Source: an uncultured Collinsella sp. (GTDB taxonomy: Bacteria; Actinomycetota; Coriobacteriia; Coriobacteriales; Coriobacteriaceae). Taken from it: 64,000 bases of DNA. The DNA lies in assembly GCA_900758475.1 (NCBI GenBank), contig CAAERQ010000023.1, forward strand, positions 62,001 through 126,000. The letters run 5' to 3'. How positions within the stretch are numbered: position 1 is the first letter of the stretch; every line of letters begins with the position of its first letter. This document shows positions 25,960 through 34,387 of the stretch, piece after piece. The notes below the pieces were generated by a model. It ran no database searches, was not told the DNA's origin, and saw nothing but the letters and a program-made list of their open reading frames with translations. Position numbers and translations under genes: made by a program.

Positions 25960-26083
25960 AGCGCTTCCTCTCATATTGCGTGAACATCAACGAGCTGGCG
26001 CCGCAAGCGCAGCGCCAAGACACGGTTTTGATTCTACCCCACGACGAAGGCCGCGAGGCACATAACAGCGCTCTAACTCGCTC

Positions 26084-27103
26084 CTACAAAACGATGCCGT
26101 CCATAGAGTTGGCGACGTTCTCGACCAGCCCGGCGCGCACGGCCTCCGCCGCGGCGAGCGTACCGTTTTTGACGGCCTCGACCGAGGTGGCACCGTGGCC
26201 AATCAGGACCACGCCACGCAGGCCCAGCAGAATGGCGCCGCCCTTAGCATCGCCCGAGAGCTTTGCCTTGATCTCGCGCATCTGCTTTTTGATGAGCAGC
26301 GCGGCAATCTTGGTGCCGAGCGAAGCCATAAAGGCACCCTTGAGCTCTTGCAGCAAAAACTTAGCGGCGCCCTCGGTTGCCTTAAGCGCGATGTTGCCCG
26401 ACATGCCATCGGCAACGACGACGTCAAAGTTGCCCGAGGTCAGGTCGGTACCCTCGCAGTTGCCCACAAAGCCGGGAACGGCGGCCTTCATGGCCGGGAA
26501 GCACGCCTTGGTAAAGTTGGAGCCCTTCTCATCCTCGGTGCCGTTGCCGAGCAGACCGACTCGGGGATGCTCAATGCCCAAGACGACGCGCGCATAGGCA
26601 CTACCCATCTGGGCAAACCGTACCATGTCATCGACCTCGACATCGGGGTTGGCACCCATGTCACACAGGACCGTCAGGCCGCCGGCGCGGTTGGGCAGTG
26701 CATTGGTGAGGCACGGACGCACCGGCTGCTTCTTGCCCTCGCCCTGATACCTAAATGGCGTCACGTAGGCGGTAGCGGCAGCGGTCATGGCACCGGTGGA
26801 GCCGGCAGAGAAGAACGCATCCGCGTTACCCTTCTTGATAGCACGGCAGGCAAGTACGATCGAGGACTTACGCTTGGTCATCACGGCTCGAATGGGATCG
26901 TCATCCATGGCGATGACATCGGGCGCCTCCAAGGCCTCAACGCGAGCGTGAGCCGCGGCAAAGGGGTTCACGATCTCTGCGGGACCGACGGCCAAGACCT
27001 CGATATCGGGATCCGCCGCAAGCGCCGCCTCGATACCGTCGAGGACAACCTGAGGCTTCTCGTCTCCACCCACAACGTCTACACAAACGCGAACGTTACT
27101 CAT
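26084..27103 (-). CDS. plsX: Phosphate acyltransferase PlsX
   Basis: Makes acyl-phosphate from acyl-ACP and phosphate, the first step of the PlsX/PlsY phospholipid route. VCVDVVGGDEKP at the N-terminus, the central FFSAGSTGAMTAAA, GLLGNGTEDEKGSNF and the C-terminal GHGATSVEAVKNG match the family. 339 residues. The ATG at 27103 has AGGAG seven bases upstream; an ATG two codons earlier is too close to that site. It sits in the widespread rpmF-plsX-acpP order. Together with FakA at 31858-33519 it links scavenged and de novo fatty acids to membrane lipids. Confidence 0.95.
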   Translation of the reverse strand: MSNVRVCVDVVGGDEKPQVVLDGIEAALAADPDIEVLAVGPAEIVNPFAAAHARVEALEAPDVIAMDDDPIRAVMTKRKSSIVLACRAIKKGNADAFFSAGSTGAMTAAATAYVTPFRYQGEGKKQPVRPCLTNALPNRAGGLTVLCDMGANPDVEVDDMVRFAQMGSAYARVVLGIEHPRVGLLGNGTEDEKGSNFTKACFPAMKAAVPGFVGNCEGTDLTSGNFDVVVADGMSGNIALKATEGAAKFLLQELKGAFMASLGTKIAALLIKKQMREIKAKLSGDAKGGAILLGLRGVVLIGHGATSVEAVKNGTLAAAEAVRAGLVENVANSMDGIVL

Positions 27104-27118
27104 ATACATGCTCCTTAT

Positions 27119-27150
27119 ACAAAAATGGCCGACTCATTGAGCCGGCCATT
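27119..27150 (-). terminator. Intercistronic terminator-like hairpin between rpmF and plsX
   Basis: On the minus strand AATGGCC...GGCCATT pairs around a short loop (27124-27150) and is followed by TTTTTGTAT, a canonical intrinsic terminator. The plsX ribosome site follows directly, so it should lower plsX expression relative to rpmF or mark a boundary. Confidence 0.75.
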
Positions 27151-27190
27151 GTGGTTCCAGTTGGAACGGCATCGCATCCAGAGTATACAG

Positions 27191-27370
27191 TTACTCGGTA
27201 ACGATGACCTCGCGGTCCTTGTAGAAACCGCAGCTGGGGCACACGTGGTGCGGGAGCTTGACAGCACCGCAACGGGGGCACGTGGACTGAGCCGCAGCCG
27301 AAATCTTCATGTTGGCGGAACGGCGGGTGTGAGTGCGGATACGACCCTGCTTTTGTTTAGGTACGGGCAT
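27191..27370 (-). CDS. rpmF: Ribosomal protein L32 (zinc-binding form)
   Basis: A 59-residue protein of the large ribosomal subunit. It begins MPVPKQKQGRIRTHTRRSAN, the L32 start, and has the zinc ribbon CPRC...CPSC of the cysteine-containing (C+) form. ATG at 27370 with AAGGAAGGT. It lies between the DUF177 gene and plsX, a common order that couples ribosome and lipid synthesis. Confidence 0.96.
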   Translation of the reverse strand: MPVPKQKQGRIRTHTRRSANMKISAAAQSTCPRCGAVKLPHHVCPSCGFYKDREVIVTE

Positions 27371-27434
27371 AGTGACCTTCCTTATGAACTATCCAGTGTG
27401 GCGATTACGCGCAAGTAGCGATACTACCACAGTT

Positions 27435-27989
27435 TTACTCGTCAAGCTTGAGATTCTTCAATGCTGCAAATGGATTTTCCGTGGCAGCGGCCCATTCGGC
27501 CTCTGCTTGAGCGGCGCAATCGCATTGCTCGACGTTGAGATTGATGCCGCAGGTGGGGCACAGGCCGCGACAATCGGGCTTGCACAGGACAACGAACGGC
27601 GTGTCCATGACGACCGCGTCGTTGATGGGCTCGCCCAGATCGACGATGCGATCCTCGCCCAGCAGCTCGTAGCCGTCTTCGTAGGCCTCGGGGTCCTCGG
27701 GCTCGTTAAAGAGATAGAATTCCTCAATCTCACCGGCGATATCAAACGAAGCGGGCTCCAGGCAACGGTCGCACTCACCGGTTGCGTGCGCGCGGACCAT
27801 GCCCGTAAGCAGAACACCGGTGCCGGCATTGGTAAAGACCACGTCGTAGTCAATGCCGTCCTGCAGCTGGTACTCCTTCTCGCCCACCGTATAGGCGGCG
27901 ACATCGACCTTGCCGGTCAGCGGATACGAGTCTCCGGGAAACTCGAGCTGCTCGGAAAGATCGACGGTAACGTTCGGGAACTCAGCCAT
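27435..27989 (-). CDS. DUF177 (YceD-like) protein
   Basis: An acidic 184-residue protein of the DUF177/YceD family, almost always found just upstream of rpmF. It has the cysteine sets ATGECDRCLEPA and CKPDCRGLCPTCGINLN, likely a metal-binding ribbon. A link to 23S rRNA accumulation and ribosome assembly has been reported for plant and bacterial members; here it is inferred from family and position. The ATG overlaps the upstream stop codon by one base (TAATG). Confidence 0.88.
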   Translation of the reverse strand: MAEFPNVTVDLSEQLEFPGDSYPLTGKVDVAAYTVGEKEYQLQDGIDYDVVFTNAGTGVLLTGMVRAHATGECDRCLEPASFDIAGEIEEFYLFNEPEDPEAYEDGYELLGEDRIVDLGEPINDAVVMDTPFVVLCKPDCRGLCPTCGINLNVEQCDCAAQAEAEWAAATENPFAALKNLKLDE

Positions 27990-28486
27990 TACCACTGACC
28001 ATTCTGCTGGGCGGCACCCTCATTAAGCTGCTGGCGACAACGGGTGACGGTGCCGGTCAGGCTCTTGAGGTTCTCCTCGAGGTGCGTAAAGACCTGCTCG
28101 GCGTAGTCCTCGGCGGCATAGCGCGTCTCGCGCTCGTACTGCTGGGCACGGTCGCGAATGTCGTCGGCCTGCTGCTGCGCTAAGCGGACGATCTCCTGCT
28201 CACCAGCAATGGTGAGGGCCTGCTGTTGAGCATCGGCGATGATGGAATCGGCCTGAGCGGCGGCGGAAGCCATAAGCTCCTCGCGCTCCTTGAGGATACG
28301 GCGGGACTTCTGCCATTCCTCGGGATAGCTCATGCGGATCTCGTCGAGGATGTTAAAGAAGACGTCGGCGTCGATAACCTTCATCTGGGCGTTCTTGCCG
28401 AACGGCGTCTTAGCCTCTTCGATGAGCCCCTCGAGCTCGTCGACAAGACTCACGATCCTGTCGCCAGGAAAATTCTCGCCCGGCAT
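27989..28486 (-). CDS. Coiled-coil protein of unknown function, DivIVA/ATP-synthase-b-like
   Basis: A 165-residue protein with no recognisable catalytic motif. After PGENFPGDRIVSLVDELEGLIEEAK comes FFNILDEIRMSYPEEW and then a long Ala/Gln/Glu/Arg-rich helix (about 65-150) predicted as a coiled coil, similar in style to DivIVA-like or ATP-synthase b subunit-like proteins. There is no membrane segment. The start at 28486 has AAAGGAGA. It sits between coaD and the DUF177 gene, which overlaps its stop. A role in cell envelope or division scaffolding is possible but unproven. Confidence 0.7.
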   Translation of the reverse strand: MPGENFPGDRIVSLVDELEGLIEEAKTPFGKNAQMKVIDADVFFNILDEIRMSYPEEWQKSRRILKEREELMASAAAQADSIIADAQQQALTIAGEQEIVRLAQQQADDIRDRAQQYERETRYAAEDYAEQVFTHLEENLKSLTGTVTRCRQQLNEGAAQQNGQW

Positions 28487-28554
28487 CCGGTCTCCTTTCA
28501 TAGGTAACATATCATCGTGTTAGTTTACCACATGCCACCAGGCATTAAAAAACG

Positions 28555-29052
28555 TCACGAAAAGCGATGTTTGAGCGCCTTGACCACATTGGACGGAACA
28601 AAATTAGAGACGTCGCTACCGAGCGATGCAATCTGGCGAACCACCGAGCTCGAGATATAGCCGTACTGCGGCGCACTCATGACAAAGATGGACTCCAGCT
28701 CGTTATCCAGGCGGTAGTTGAGGTCGGCCTGCTGCAGCTCGTACTCAAAGTCGGTCATGGCACGCAGGCCCTTGACCACGGCTCCTGCTCCCTGTTCGCG
28801 GGCAAAATCGACCAAGAGGCCGGTGAAGGGCAGCACCTCGACGCCGTCAATATCACCGAGTGCTTCACGGGCCAGCGCCACGCGCTCGTCGAGCATAAAC
28901 GTGGTGCCGACGCCGTTTTTGCCTTGCGACTCGGCAACAGCCACGATCACGCTGGGAAAGATGCGGCGGGCGCGGCGGATGACGTCGATATGGCCAAACG
29001 TGATGGGATCGAAGGTGCCCGGGACGATTACGCGGTTAATGGTGTCACTCAT
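28555..29052 (-). CDS. coaD: Phosphopantetheine adenylyltransferase
   Basis: Penultimate step of coenzyme A synthesis: adenylates 4'-phosphopantetheine. 165 residues with the nucleotidyltransferase signature VPGTFDPITFGHIDVI and the second motif YGYISSSVVRQIASLG. The ATG at 29052 has GGAGGA, and its first eight bases overlap the rsmD stop (ATGAGTGA), so the two are translationally coupled, as in many bacteria. The CoA product supplies the phosphopantetheine for AcpP, encoded nearby. Confidence 0.95.
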   Translation of the reverse strand: MSDTINRVIVPGTFDPITFGHIDVIRRARRIFPSVIVAVAESQGKNGVGTTFMLDERVALAREALGDIDGVEVLPFTGLLVDFAREQGAGAVVKGLRAMTDFEYELQQADLNYRLDNELESIFVMSAPQYGYISSSVVRQIASLGSDVSNFVPSNVVKALKHRFS

Positions 29053-29674
29053 GGGCATCCTCCGTGGGTGCGTCGCTATCGTTGCCATAATCCTCGCCGT
29101 TGCCAACCCAACGAAGCAGGTCGACCGAGGTTATGCCATAGCGCTTCTCCCGCATGGTCTCAAAACCAGCTGGATGAGCGCCCGTATCGGCCGCGGCGTG
29201 CTCAAAGAGCGCGTAGGCACCCTGCGCCAGCAAGCCTTGCTGAGCTAGGTTCTGTAGCAGCTCCTCGACCGGCTCAGCACCAAAAGCATAGGGCGGGTCG
29301 AGCAGAACCAGGTCAAAGGGACCGCCCGGCACGCGGCCGCGCGAAGCGCTTGCCAGCACGTCGCCCGTCACCACGCGCCAGCGTGCACGGTCGCGGCAGA
29401 GCGACTCGATATTCTTGGTAATCAGACGAGCAGCGTTGCGATCGATCTCGAACGTGGTGAGCGAACGGGCGCCACGCGAGAGCATCTCAATGCCCAAGGC
29501 GCCGGAGCCGCCAAAGGCATCCAGCACGCGGACCTCGTCCAGATCGAAGTCGAATGCCGACATGACCATAGATGCGCACGCCTCGCGCACGCGATCGCTC
29601 GTGGGGCGGGTGACATCGCGACCACGGGGCTCCTCGATCTTACGACCGCGCCATTCGCCGCCGATGATTCTCAT
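29045..29674 (-). CDS. rsmD: 16S rRNA (guanine(966)-N2)-methyltransferase
   Basis: S-adenosylmethionine-dependent methyltransferase for 16S rRNA. It begins MRIIGGEWRGRKI and has RPTSDRVREA, the SAM loop VLDAFGGSGALGIE and the catalytic LLDPPYAFG. 209 residues. Its ATG overlaps the recG stop (ATGA), and its end overlaps coaD. Confidence 0.94.
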   Translation of the reverse strand: MRIIGGEWRGRKIEEPRGRDVTRPTSDRVREACASMVMSAFDFDLDEVRVLDAFGGSGALGIEMLSRGARSLTTFEIDRNAARLITKNIESLCRDRARWRVVTGDVLASASRGRVPGGPFDLVLLDPPYAFGAEPVEELLQNLAQQGLLAQGAYALFEHAAADTGAHPAGFETMREKRYGITSVDLLRWVGNGEDYGNDSDAPTEDAHE

Positions 29675-31848
29675 CCTCCGCTGACCTCCTTAAAGATGTG
29701 TCGATACCGCATGGCGACCGCATCACGCAAGGGACGCGTCGCCACGGAGTCAAGGTTGCAAGCATACCGCAAGAGCTCGACCGCGTCCAAATGTGCCCAC
29801 TCGATCAATTCCTCGTCGGCATCGAGGTCAACAAAGCGCAAGGTCACGCCGCCATGCTGGCGGTAACCCAGGATTTCACCCTCGTGGCGCAGGCGCAGGT
29901 CCATCTGGGCGAGCGTAAAGCCGTCCGAGGTCTTCTCGAGCGACTGGAGGCGATCTTGAGCCGCCGACGCGCCGCCGTTGCCTTTGGAGTGCGTCATAAC
30001 CAGGCACGTACCCGACACGCTGCCGCGGCCTACGCGCCCGCGCAGCTGGTGCAAGGCCGCCAAACCAAAGCGCTCGCCATTCTCGATAACCATAACGGTG
30101 GCGTTGGGCACGTCAACGCCCACCTCGACCACCGTGGTCGAGACGAGCACATCGATCTCGCCACGCTTAAAGGCATCGATGACCCGGTCCTTCTCCCCCG
30201 CCGGCATGCGGCCATGAAGACGCTCGATGGTAAGCCCCGGTAATGCCAGGCGAAGGCGATCGAGCTCGGTCGCCGTGTCGTGCAACGGTACGGGCACGGT
30301 CACGCGGCCTTCGTCGTCACGAGCGATGCCGGGTACGTCTTCGAGCTCATCGGCAGAATCGCTCGGCTCCACGAGCGGACAGATCACGTAGGCTTGCTGC
30401 CCCTTTTCGTGCGCCTCGCGAATGGCGCCATAGGCCAGGTCGCGACTCGACTCGGTGAGGACGCGCGTCTCAACGCCGGCACCCGGAACGGGACGATGGC
30501 GGATGATGCTCGTATCCAGGTCGCCGTACACCGAAAGCGCCAGCGTGCGAGGGATCGGCGTGGCAGTCATGACCAGCAAGTCGGCACCCGGGCCTTTTGC
30601 GCGCAGGGCGTTACGCTGACCCACGCCAAAGCGGTGCTGCTCGTCGATCACCACAAGCGACAAATGCTTGAACGTGACGTTCTCCGAAAGCACCGCATGG
30701 GTACCAAAGAGCACGTCGAGCACGCCAGACTGGAGCCGAGCATGAATCTGTTCACGCTCGGCCGCCGGCGTGGCGCCCGTCAGGAGCGCCCAGGTCATGC
30801 CAGCCTGCGAGAGCAGGGGGCCGGTCTTATCGGCATATTGACGCGCCAGCACGCCCGTGGGCGCCATGACGCACGCCTGGGTGCCGCTATCGGCCGCAAC
30901 CGCCAGTGCGCAGGCGGCAACGGCGGTCTTACCGGTACCGACGTCACCCAGCAGCAGACGGTTCATCACACGACCGCCATCGCACATGTCATGCAGGATG
31001 TCTTGAAATGCAGCCTCCTGCTCATCGCTCAGCGAAAACGGCAGGGCCTGTTTGAGCGCAGCCAAATGCTCGCCCGCGTCATGCGCATAAGGCACTACGT
31101 CGACCATACCGCCATCGTTGCGCAGACGCAGCGCGAGCTGCAGGCAGAGACACTCCTCGTAGGCAAGACGCCGGCGTGCGATGACGCGCTCGGCCATGCT
31201 CGAGGGAAAGTGGATCGAGCGCAGCGCACGGGCATTGCTCATGAGCTTCCGCTTTGCGCGCAGCGGCGCGGGAATGGGATCGAACGGATTGGCGACCGCT
31301 TCGAGCGCACCGCTCACGATACGGCGCATCCATGCCTGACTCACGCCGTCACTTACGTAGTGGACCGGCAAAATGGTACCCGCGGCGCGCCCGTCCTCGA
31401 GCTTTTCAAAGTGAGGCGAGGCCATCTGCTTAAAACCGTAGGCAAACTCGACCTTGCCCATCACGGCCAGGCGGTCGCCCTGCTTAAGCTGTTGGGCAAT
31501 CCAAGGCTGACGGAAAAAGGCAACCTGCAGCACGCCCGTCTCGTCCACGAGCGAGACCTCAGTCACCTGCATACGCGGACGGGGCTGCTTTTGAACGATA
31601 CGATCGACCGTGGCGATGATGGTGCACACGGTACCGATGGGCGCCATCTCGATGGACCACGAGCGAGTGAAGTCCAGGTAGCGATGAGGAATATGGAGAA
31701 GGAGGTCCCCCACCGTCCGTATCCCCAGACGGCGAAGGGCCTCCTCACGTTTACCCGAAACATATTTGAATCGCGCGATATCCTCGTCGAGCGCATTGCT
31801 CTGGGCAAAGCGCTCCGAGACGCGCGGCACGGAGCACAGCTCGGACAT
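29671..31848 (-). CDS. recG: ATP-dependent DNA helicase RecG
   Basis: Superfamily-2 helicase that remodels stalled forks and branched DNA. 725 residues: N-terminal wedge/OB domain (about 60-160), Walker A GDVGTGKT, DEQH box VIDEQHRFGVGQRN, TATPIPRTLA, and helicase motifs V-VI STTVVEVGVDVPNA and HQLRGRVGRG. The C-terminal TRG region is present. ATG at 31848 has only a weak site, nine bases after the fakA stop, so it probably depends on coupling to fakA. Confidence 0.96.
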   Translation of the reverse strand: MSELCSVPRVSERFAQSNALDEDIARFKYVSGKREEALRRLGIRTVGDLLLHIPHRYLDFTRSWSIEMAPIGTVCTIIATVDRIVQKQPRPRMQVTEVSLVDETGVLQVAFFRQPWIAQQLKQGDRLAVMGKVEFAYGFKQMASPHFEKLEDGRAAGTILPVHYVSDGVSQAWMRRIVSGALEAVANPFDPIPAPLRAKRKLMSNARALRSIHFPSSMAERVIARRRLAYEECLCLQLALRLRNDGGMVDVVPYAHDAGEHLAALKQALPFSLSDEQEAAFQDILHDMCDGGRVMNRLLLGDVGTGKTAVAACALAVAADSGTQACVMAPTGVLARQYADKTGPLLSQAGMTWALLTGATPAAEREQIHARLQSGVLDVLFGTHAVLSENVTFKHLSLVVIDEQHRFGVGQRNALRAKGPGADLLVMTATPIPRTLALSVYGDLDTSIIRHRPVPGAGVETRVLTESSRDLAYGAIREAHEKGQQAYVICPLVEPSDSADELEDVPGIARDDEGRVTVPVPLHDTATELDRLRLALPGLTIERLHGRMPAGEKDRVIDAFKRGEIDVLVSTTVVEVGVDVPNATVMVIENGERFGLAALHQLRGRVGRGSVSGTCLVMTHSKGNGGASAAQDRLQSLEKTSDGFTLAQMDLRLRHEGEILGYRQHGGVTLRFVDLDADEELIEWAHLDAVELLRYACNLDSVATRPLRDAVAMRYRHIFKEVSGG

Positions 31849-31857
31849 AGGCAGAGC

Positions 31858-33519
31858 CTACTCGATCGAGAAGATCACGGGATAGAGCGGCTGCTCGCCA
31901 CGATGGGCGTCGATCTCCAGATCGGGCTGAGCCTCCTCAATAGCGTCGACGATCTCCTGGAAGGCCTCGTCGGACAGCTCCTCGCCGGCCAGAATCGTCA
32001 GCGCGTCGCCCTCCTCTTCCTCCTGCATGCGGTTGATGCAGTCGAGCGTGACCTGCTTCACGTCAGAGCCGACCACATCGATGGAGCCGGCGATGATACC
32101 CATGACGTCACCGGAGTGAATCGGCGAGCCGTCAGAGGCGCTGGAATCGCGCACGGCACGGGTCACCTCACCATCGCGGACCTCGCTGATGGCGTCGACC
32201 ATGGCGGCAACGGCATCCTCGAGCTCGGAATCGGGCAGGACCGCGAACAGCGCGGAGAAGGCCTGCGGGACGGTCTTGGTGGGAACGACGGCAACCTTCT
32301 TGTCGGTGCAGGCGGAGGCAGCGGCCTCGGCAGCCATGCGGATGTTGCCGTTGTTGGGCAGGATGATGACCGAGGTCGCGTTGACCTGGTCGACGGCGCC
32401 CAGCAAGTCGGCGGTCGAGGGGTTCATGGTCTGGCCACCCGACACGATCACATCGACGCCGAGGGACTTGAGGATGTCGGCCTCACCAGAGCCAGCCGCA
32501 ACGGCGACAAAGCCCAGGGCCTTCGCAGGCACGGCGACCTTCTCCTGGTCCTCGTGGATCTTAGCGGTACGGTCGTGGGCCTCCATCTCCATGTTGTGGA
32601 TAAAGACCTCATAGATCTGACCGAGCTGCAGCATGTGCTCGAGCACCAGGTTGGGGGTGTTGGAGTGCACGTGGATCTTGTAGTCGGGGTAGGCGCCCAC
32701 GAGCAGCTCACAGTCGCCCATAGAACCCAGGAACTTCAGGCACTCGTCCTCGTCAAAAGGAGCGTCGGCCTTAAAGAGGAACTCGTTGCAGTAACGGAAC
32801 TCCGAGCCCTCCCAGTCGTCGTTAGCCTCGATCTCAACACGGCCAAGAGCGGCATCGCGAGCAGAGCCGGCGGAATCGAACGTAGCGGAGAAATCCTCGA
32901 CCACGGTGCTGCGGCCAAGAGCAGCGGCAACAAAGTTCTCCAAGAAGATGGCAAAGCCAAAGGCGCCGGAGTCGACCACGCCGTTCTCCTTGAGGACGGG
33001 CAGCAGGTCGGGTGTGCGGGCGACGGACTGGTAGGCCTCGACGACGATGGCGTCAAGCGCATCCTCGGCAGAGAACTTCTTCTTCTCGCACTCGTCTGCC
33101 TTGGTCGAAACATCACGCAGGACCGTGAGAATCGTGCCTTCGATGGGCTTACGAACAGCCTGGAAGGCAACCTTGACGGCACGGCGGAAGGCGAAGGCGA
33201 TATTGGCGGACGTAATGGGCTCATCGGCAGAGACAAGGCCCTCGGCCACACCGCGCAGAATCTGCGAGGTGATGACACCGGAGTTGCCGCGGGCGCCCAT
33301 CAGGGAGCCGTGGGTGATGGCGCCAGCAATGGCCCCCATGTCGGCATCGGCGGGAAGGGCAGAAAGCTCCTTGGTCACCGAGGCGAGCGTGAGCGACATG
33401 TTGGTGCCGGTGTCACCGTCGGGTACGGGGAAGACGTTGAGCTTGTTGATCTCCTCGGCCTTTTCGGAAACGGCAGCCGCAGCGATCGGAAAACAGGTGC
33501 GAATGGTCTTTGCAATCAT
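31858..33519 (-). CDS. fakA: Fatty acid kinase catalytic subunit FakA-like (DhaL/DegV-linked, YloV)
   Basis: 553-residue protein with an N-terminal DhaL-type ATP-binding domain: VPDGDTGTNM at 32-41, whose aspartates bind Mg-ATP, and GSLMGARGNSGVITSQILRG. A middle domain and a C-terminal domain (GMEVI-type, here DVMGIIAGSIDVVG...EGDALTILAGEE) match FakA/YloV. FakA phosphorylates fatty acids carried by FakB (DegV) proteins, feeding PlsX/PlsY; no fakB is in the window. It lies in the common order asp23-like, fakA, recG. Confidence 0.9.
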   Translation of the reverse strand: MIAKTIRTCFPIAAAAVSEKAEEINKLNVFPVPDGDTGTNMSLTLASVTKELSALPADADMGAIAGAITHGSLMGARGNSGVITSQILRGVAEGLVSADEPITSANIAFAFRRAVKVAFQAVRKPIEGTILTVLRDVSTKADECEKKKFSAEDALDAIVVEAYQSVARTPDLLPVLKENGVVDSGAFGFAIFLENFVAAALGRSTVVEDFSATFDSAGSARDAALGRVEIEANDDWEGSEFRYCNEFLFKADAPFDEDECLKFLGSMGDCELLVGAYPDYKIHVHSNTPNLVLEHMLQLGQIYEVFIHNMEMEAHDRTAKIHEDQEKVAVPAKALGFVAVAAGSGEADILKSLGVDVIVSGGQTMNPSTADLLGAVDQVNATSVIILPNNGNIRMAAEAAASACTDKKVAVVPTKTVPQAFSALFAVLPDSELEDAVAAMVDAISEVRDGEVTRAVRDSSASDGSPIHSGDVMGIIAGSIDVVGSDVKQVTLDCINRMQEEEEGDALTILAGEELSDEAFQEIVDAIEEAQPDLEIDAHRGEQPLYPVIFSIE

Positions 33520-33546
33520 GAGTGGTGAAATCTCCGTATTCGGATG

Positions 33547-33903
33547 CTAGTTCAGACGGCTCTTGAGCGCGTCGATGTGAATGCCGATCTTAAGGCTGGC
33601 GGGATCGATTTGAGCGATCTCCTGCAGGGTGAAGGCGACGGAGCTCGAAAGATTGTGGCAGACGGACTTCATGTTGACGCCGTTCTCGAGCACGACGTGA
33701 AGGTCGACCGTAAGGCCGTTCTCGTCGGCGGAAACAAGCACGCCCTTGCGGAGGCGCTGGCCGGCAAGCAGGCGCACGCTCTCGGCGCCCTGGAGCTGCT
33801 CAGCCATACCGACGACGCCGTAGCAGGTCATTGCGGCATAACCGGCAATATCGGCAATAACGTCGTTCGAGACGCTCAGGCTGCCGTTAATGGTCTCAGA
33901 CAC
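33547..33903 (-). CDS. Asp23/Gls24 family envelope stress protein
   Basis: 118-residue Asp23/Gls24-like protein, beginning at GTG 33903 (SETINGSLSVSNDVIADIAGYAAMTCYGVVGMA). AAAAGGAGA eight bases upstream sets this start; an in-frame ATG eleven codons earlier has no site. YloU-type members of the family are encoded next to fakA in many Gram-positives. The role is probably at the cell envelope, but the molecular activity is not established. Confidence 0.88.
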   Translation of the reverse strand: MSETINGSLSVSNDVIADIAGYAAMTCYGVVGMAEQLQGAESVRLLAGQRLRKGVLVSADENGLTVDLHVVLENGVNMKSVCHNLSSSVAFTLQEIAQIDPASLKIGIHIDALKSRLN

Positions 33904-34061
33904 AAGAATCTCCTTTTCTGGTGCTCGCGGCACCATGTCGTGGGAGCAATCATTCCAACATTCTACAACGAGCGCGCCATGTTGAGGTGGCGGGGTTCGC
34001 GATTACATCCTCGACACGAAATGTTGATACGGTAACGTTCGCCACAGGCGATCGCGGCATG

Positions 34062-34090
34062 AAAAAACCCGCCGCATAAGCGACGGGTTT
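34062..34090 (-). terminator. Terminator of tRNA-Asn
   Basis: Minus-strand hairpin AACCCGTCGC/GCGGCGGGTT with a TTAT loop followed by TTTTTC, directly after the tRNA CCA end. The rest of the 33904-34061 interval shows nothing I can name. Confidence 0.9.
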
Positions 34091-34097
34091 TACAACC

Positions 34098-34172
34098 TGG
34101 CTCCCCGGGTAGGACTCGAACCTACAACAGCGCGGTTAACAGCCGCGTGCTCTACCATTGAGCTACCGAGGA
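34098..34172 (-). tRNA. tRNA-Asn (GTT), CCA encoded
   Basis: Complete cloverleaf read on the minus strand: acceptor TCCTCGG/CCGGGGA with one G-T pair, D arm GCTC...GAGC, anticodon stem CGCGG/CCGCG with loop CTGTTAA (anticodon GTT, asparagine), T arm GTAGG TTCGAGT CCTAC, discriminator G and encoded CCA. 72 nt plus CCA. Confidence 0.98.
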
Positions 34173-34202
34173 ATAGGTGCGTGCTCACAAGCAACGAAGT
34201 TT

Positions 34203-34230
34203 ATTATACGGACGATTGGACGAAGGGCAA
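34203..34230 (-). promoter_or_regulatory. Sigma-70-type promoter of tRNA-Asn
   Basis: On the minus strand TTGCCC (34230-34225) and TATAAT (34208-34203) are separated by 16 bp, a near-consensus promoter. Transcription would start about 24 bases before the tRNA 5' end. Confidence 0.8.
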
Positions 34231-34257
34231 GAACTTTTTTAAGAAATTTTCCGACCC

Positions 34258-34338
34258 AGTCATTGGGGACGTTCTTAAACGACTAGTCATTCAAGAACGT
34301 CACCAACGACTAGTCGTTTAAGAACGTCCCCAATGACT
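34258..34338. repeat. REPIN-like palindrome with perfect 31-bp arms
   Basis: Arms 34258-34288 and 34308-34338 are perfectly complementary over 31 bases around a 19-nt loop. Each arm contains GGGGACGTTCTTAAACGAC. The loop repeats part of the arm (AAGAACGTCACC), suggesting an older third half-site. It lies between the tRNA-Asn promoter and the rpoD terminator. It shares GGGGACGT with the small palindrome at 14103-14130. Confidence 0.75.
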
Positions 34339-34341
34339 ACA

Positions 34342-34376
34342 TAAAAGCGCCCCCAGGCAGATGTGCTTGAGGGCGC
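34342..34376 (-). terminator. Terminator of rpoD
   Basis: Minus-strand hairpin GCGCCC...GGGCGC followed by TTTTATG, starting 11 bases after the rpoD stop codon. Confidence 0.82.
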
Positions 34377-34387
34377 CTCTTGCTTGA

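Noticed and set aside
30280..33528. Very long open frame on the plus strand antisense to recG and fakA
   Set aside because: It mirrors the codon pattern of the minus-strand genes, has no recognisable domain or ribosome site, and crosses two well-supported genes.
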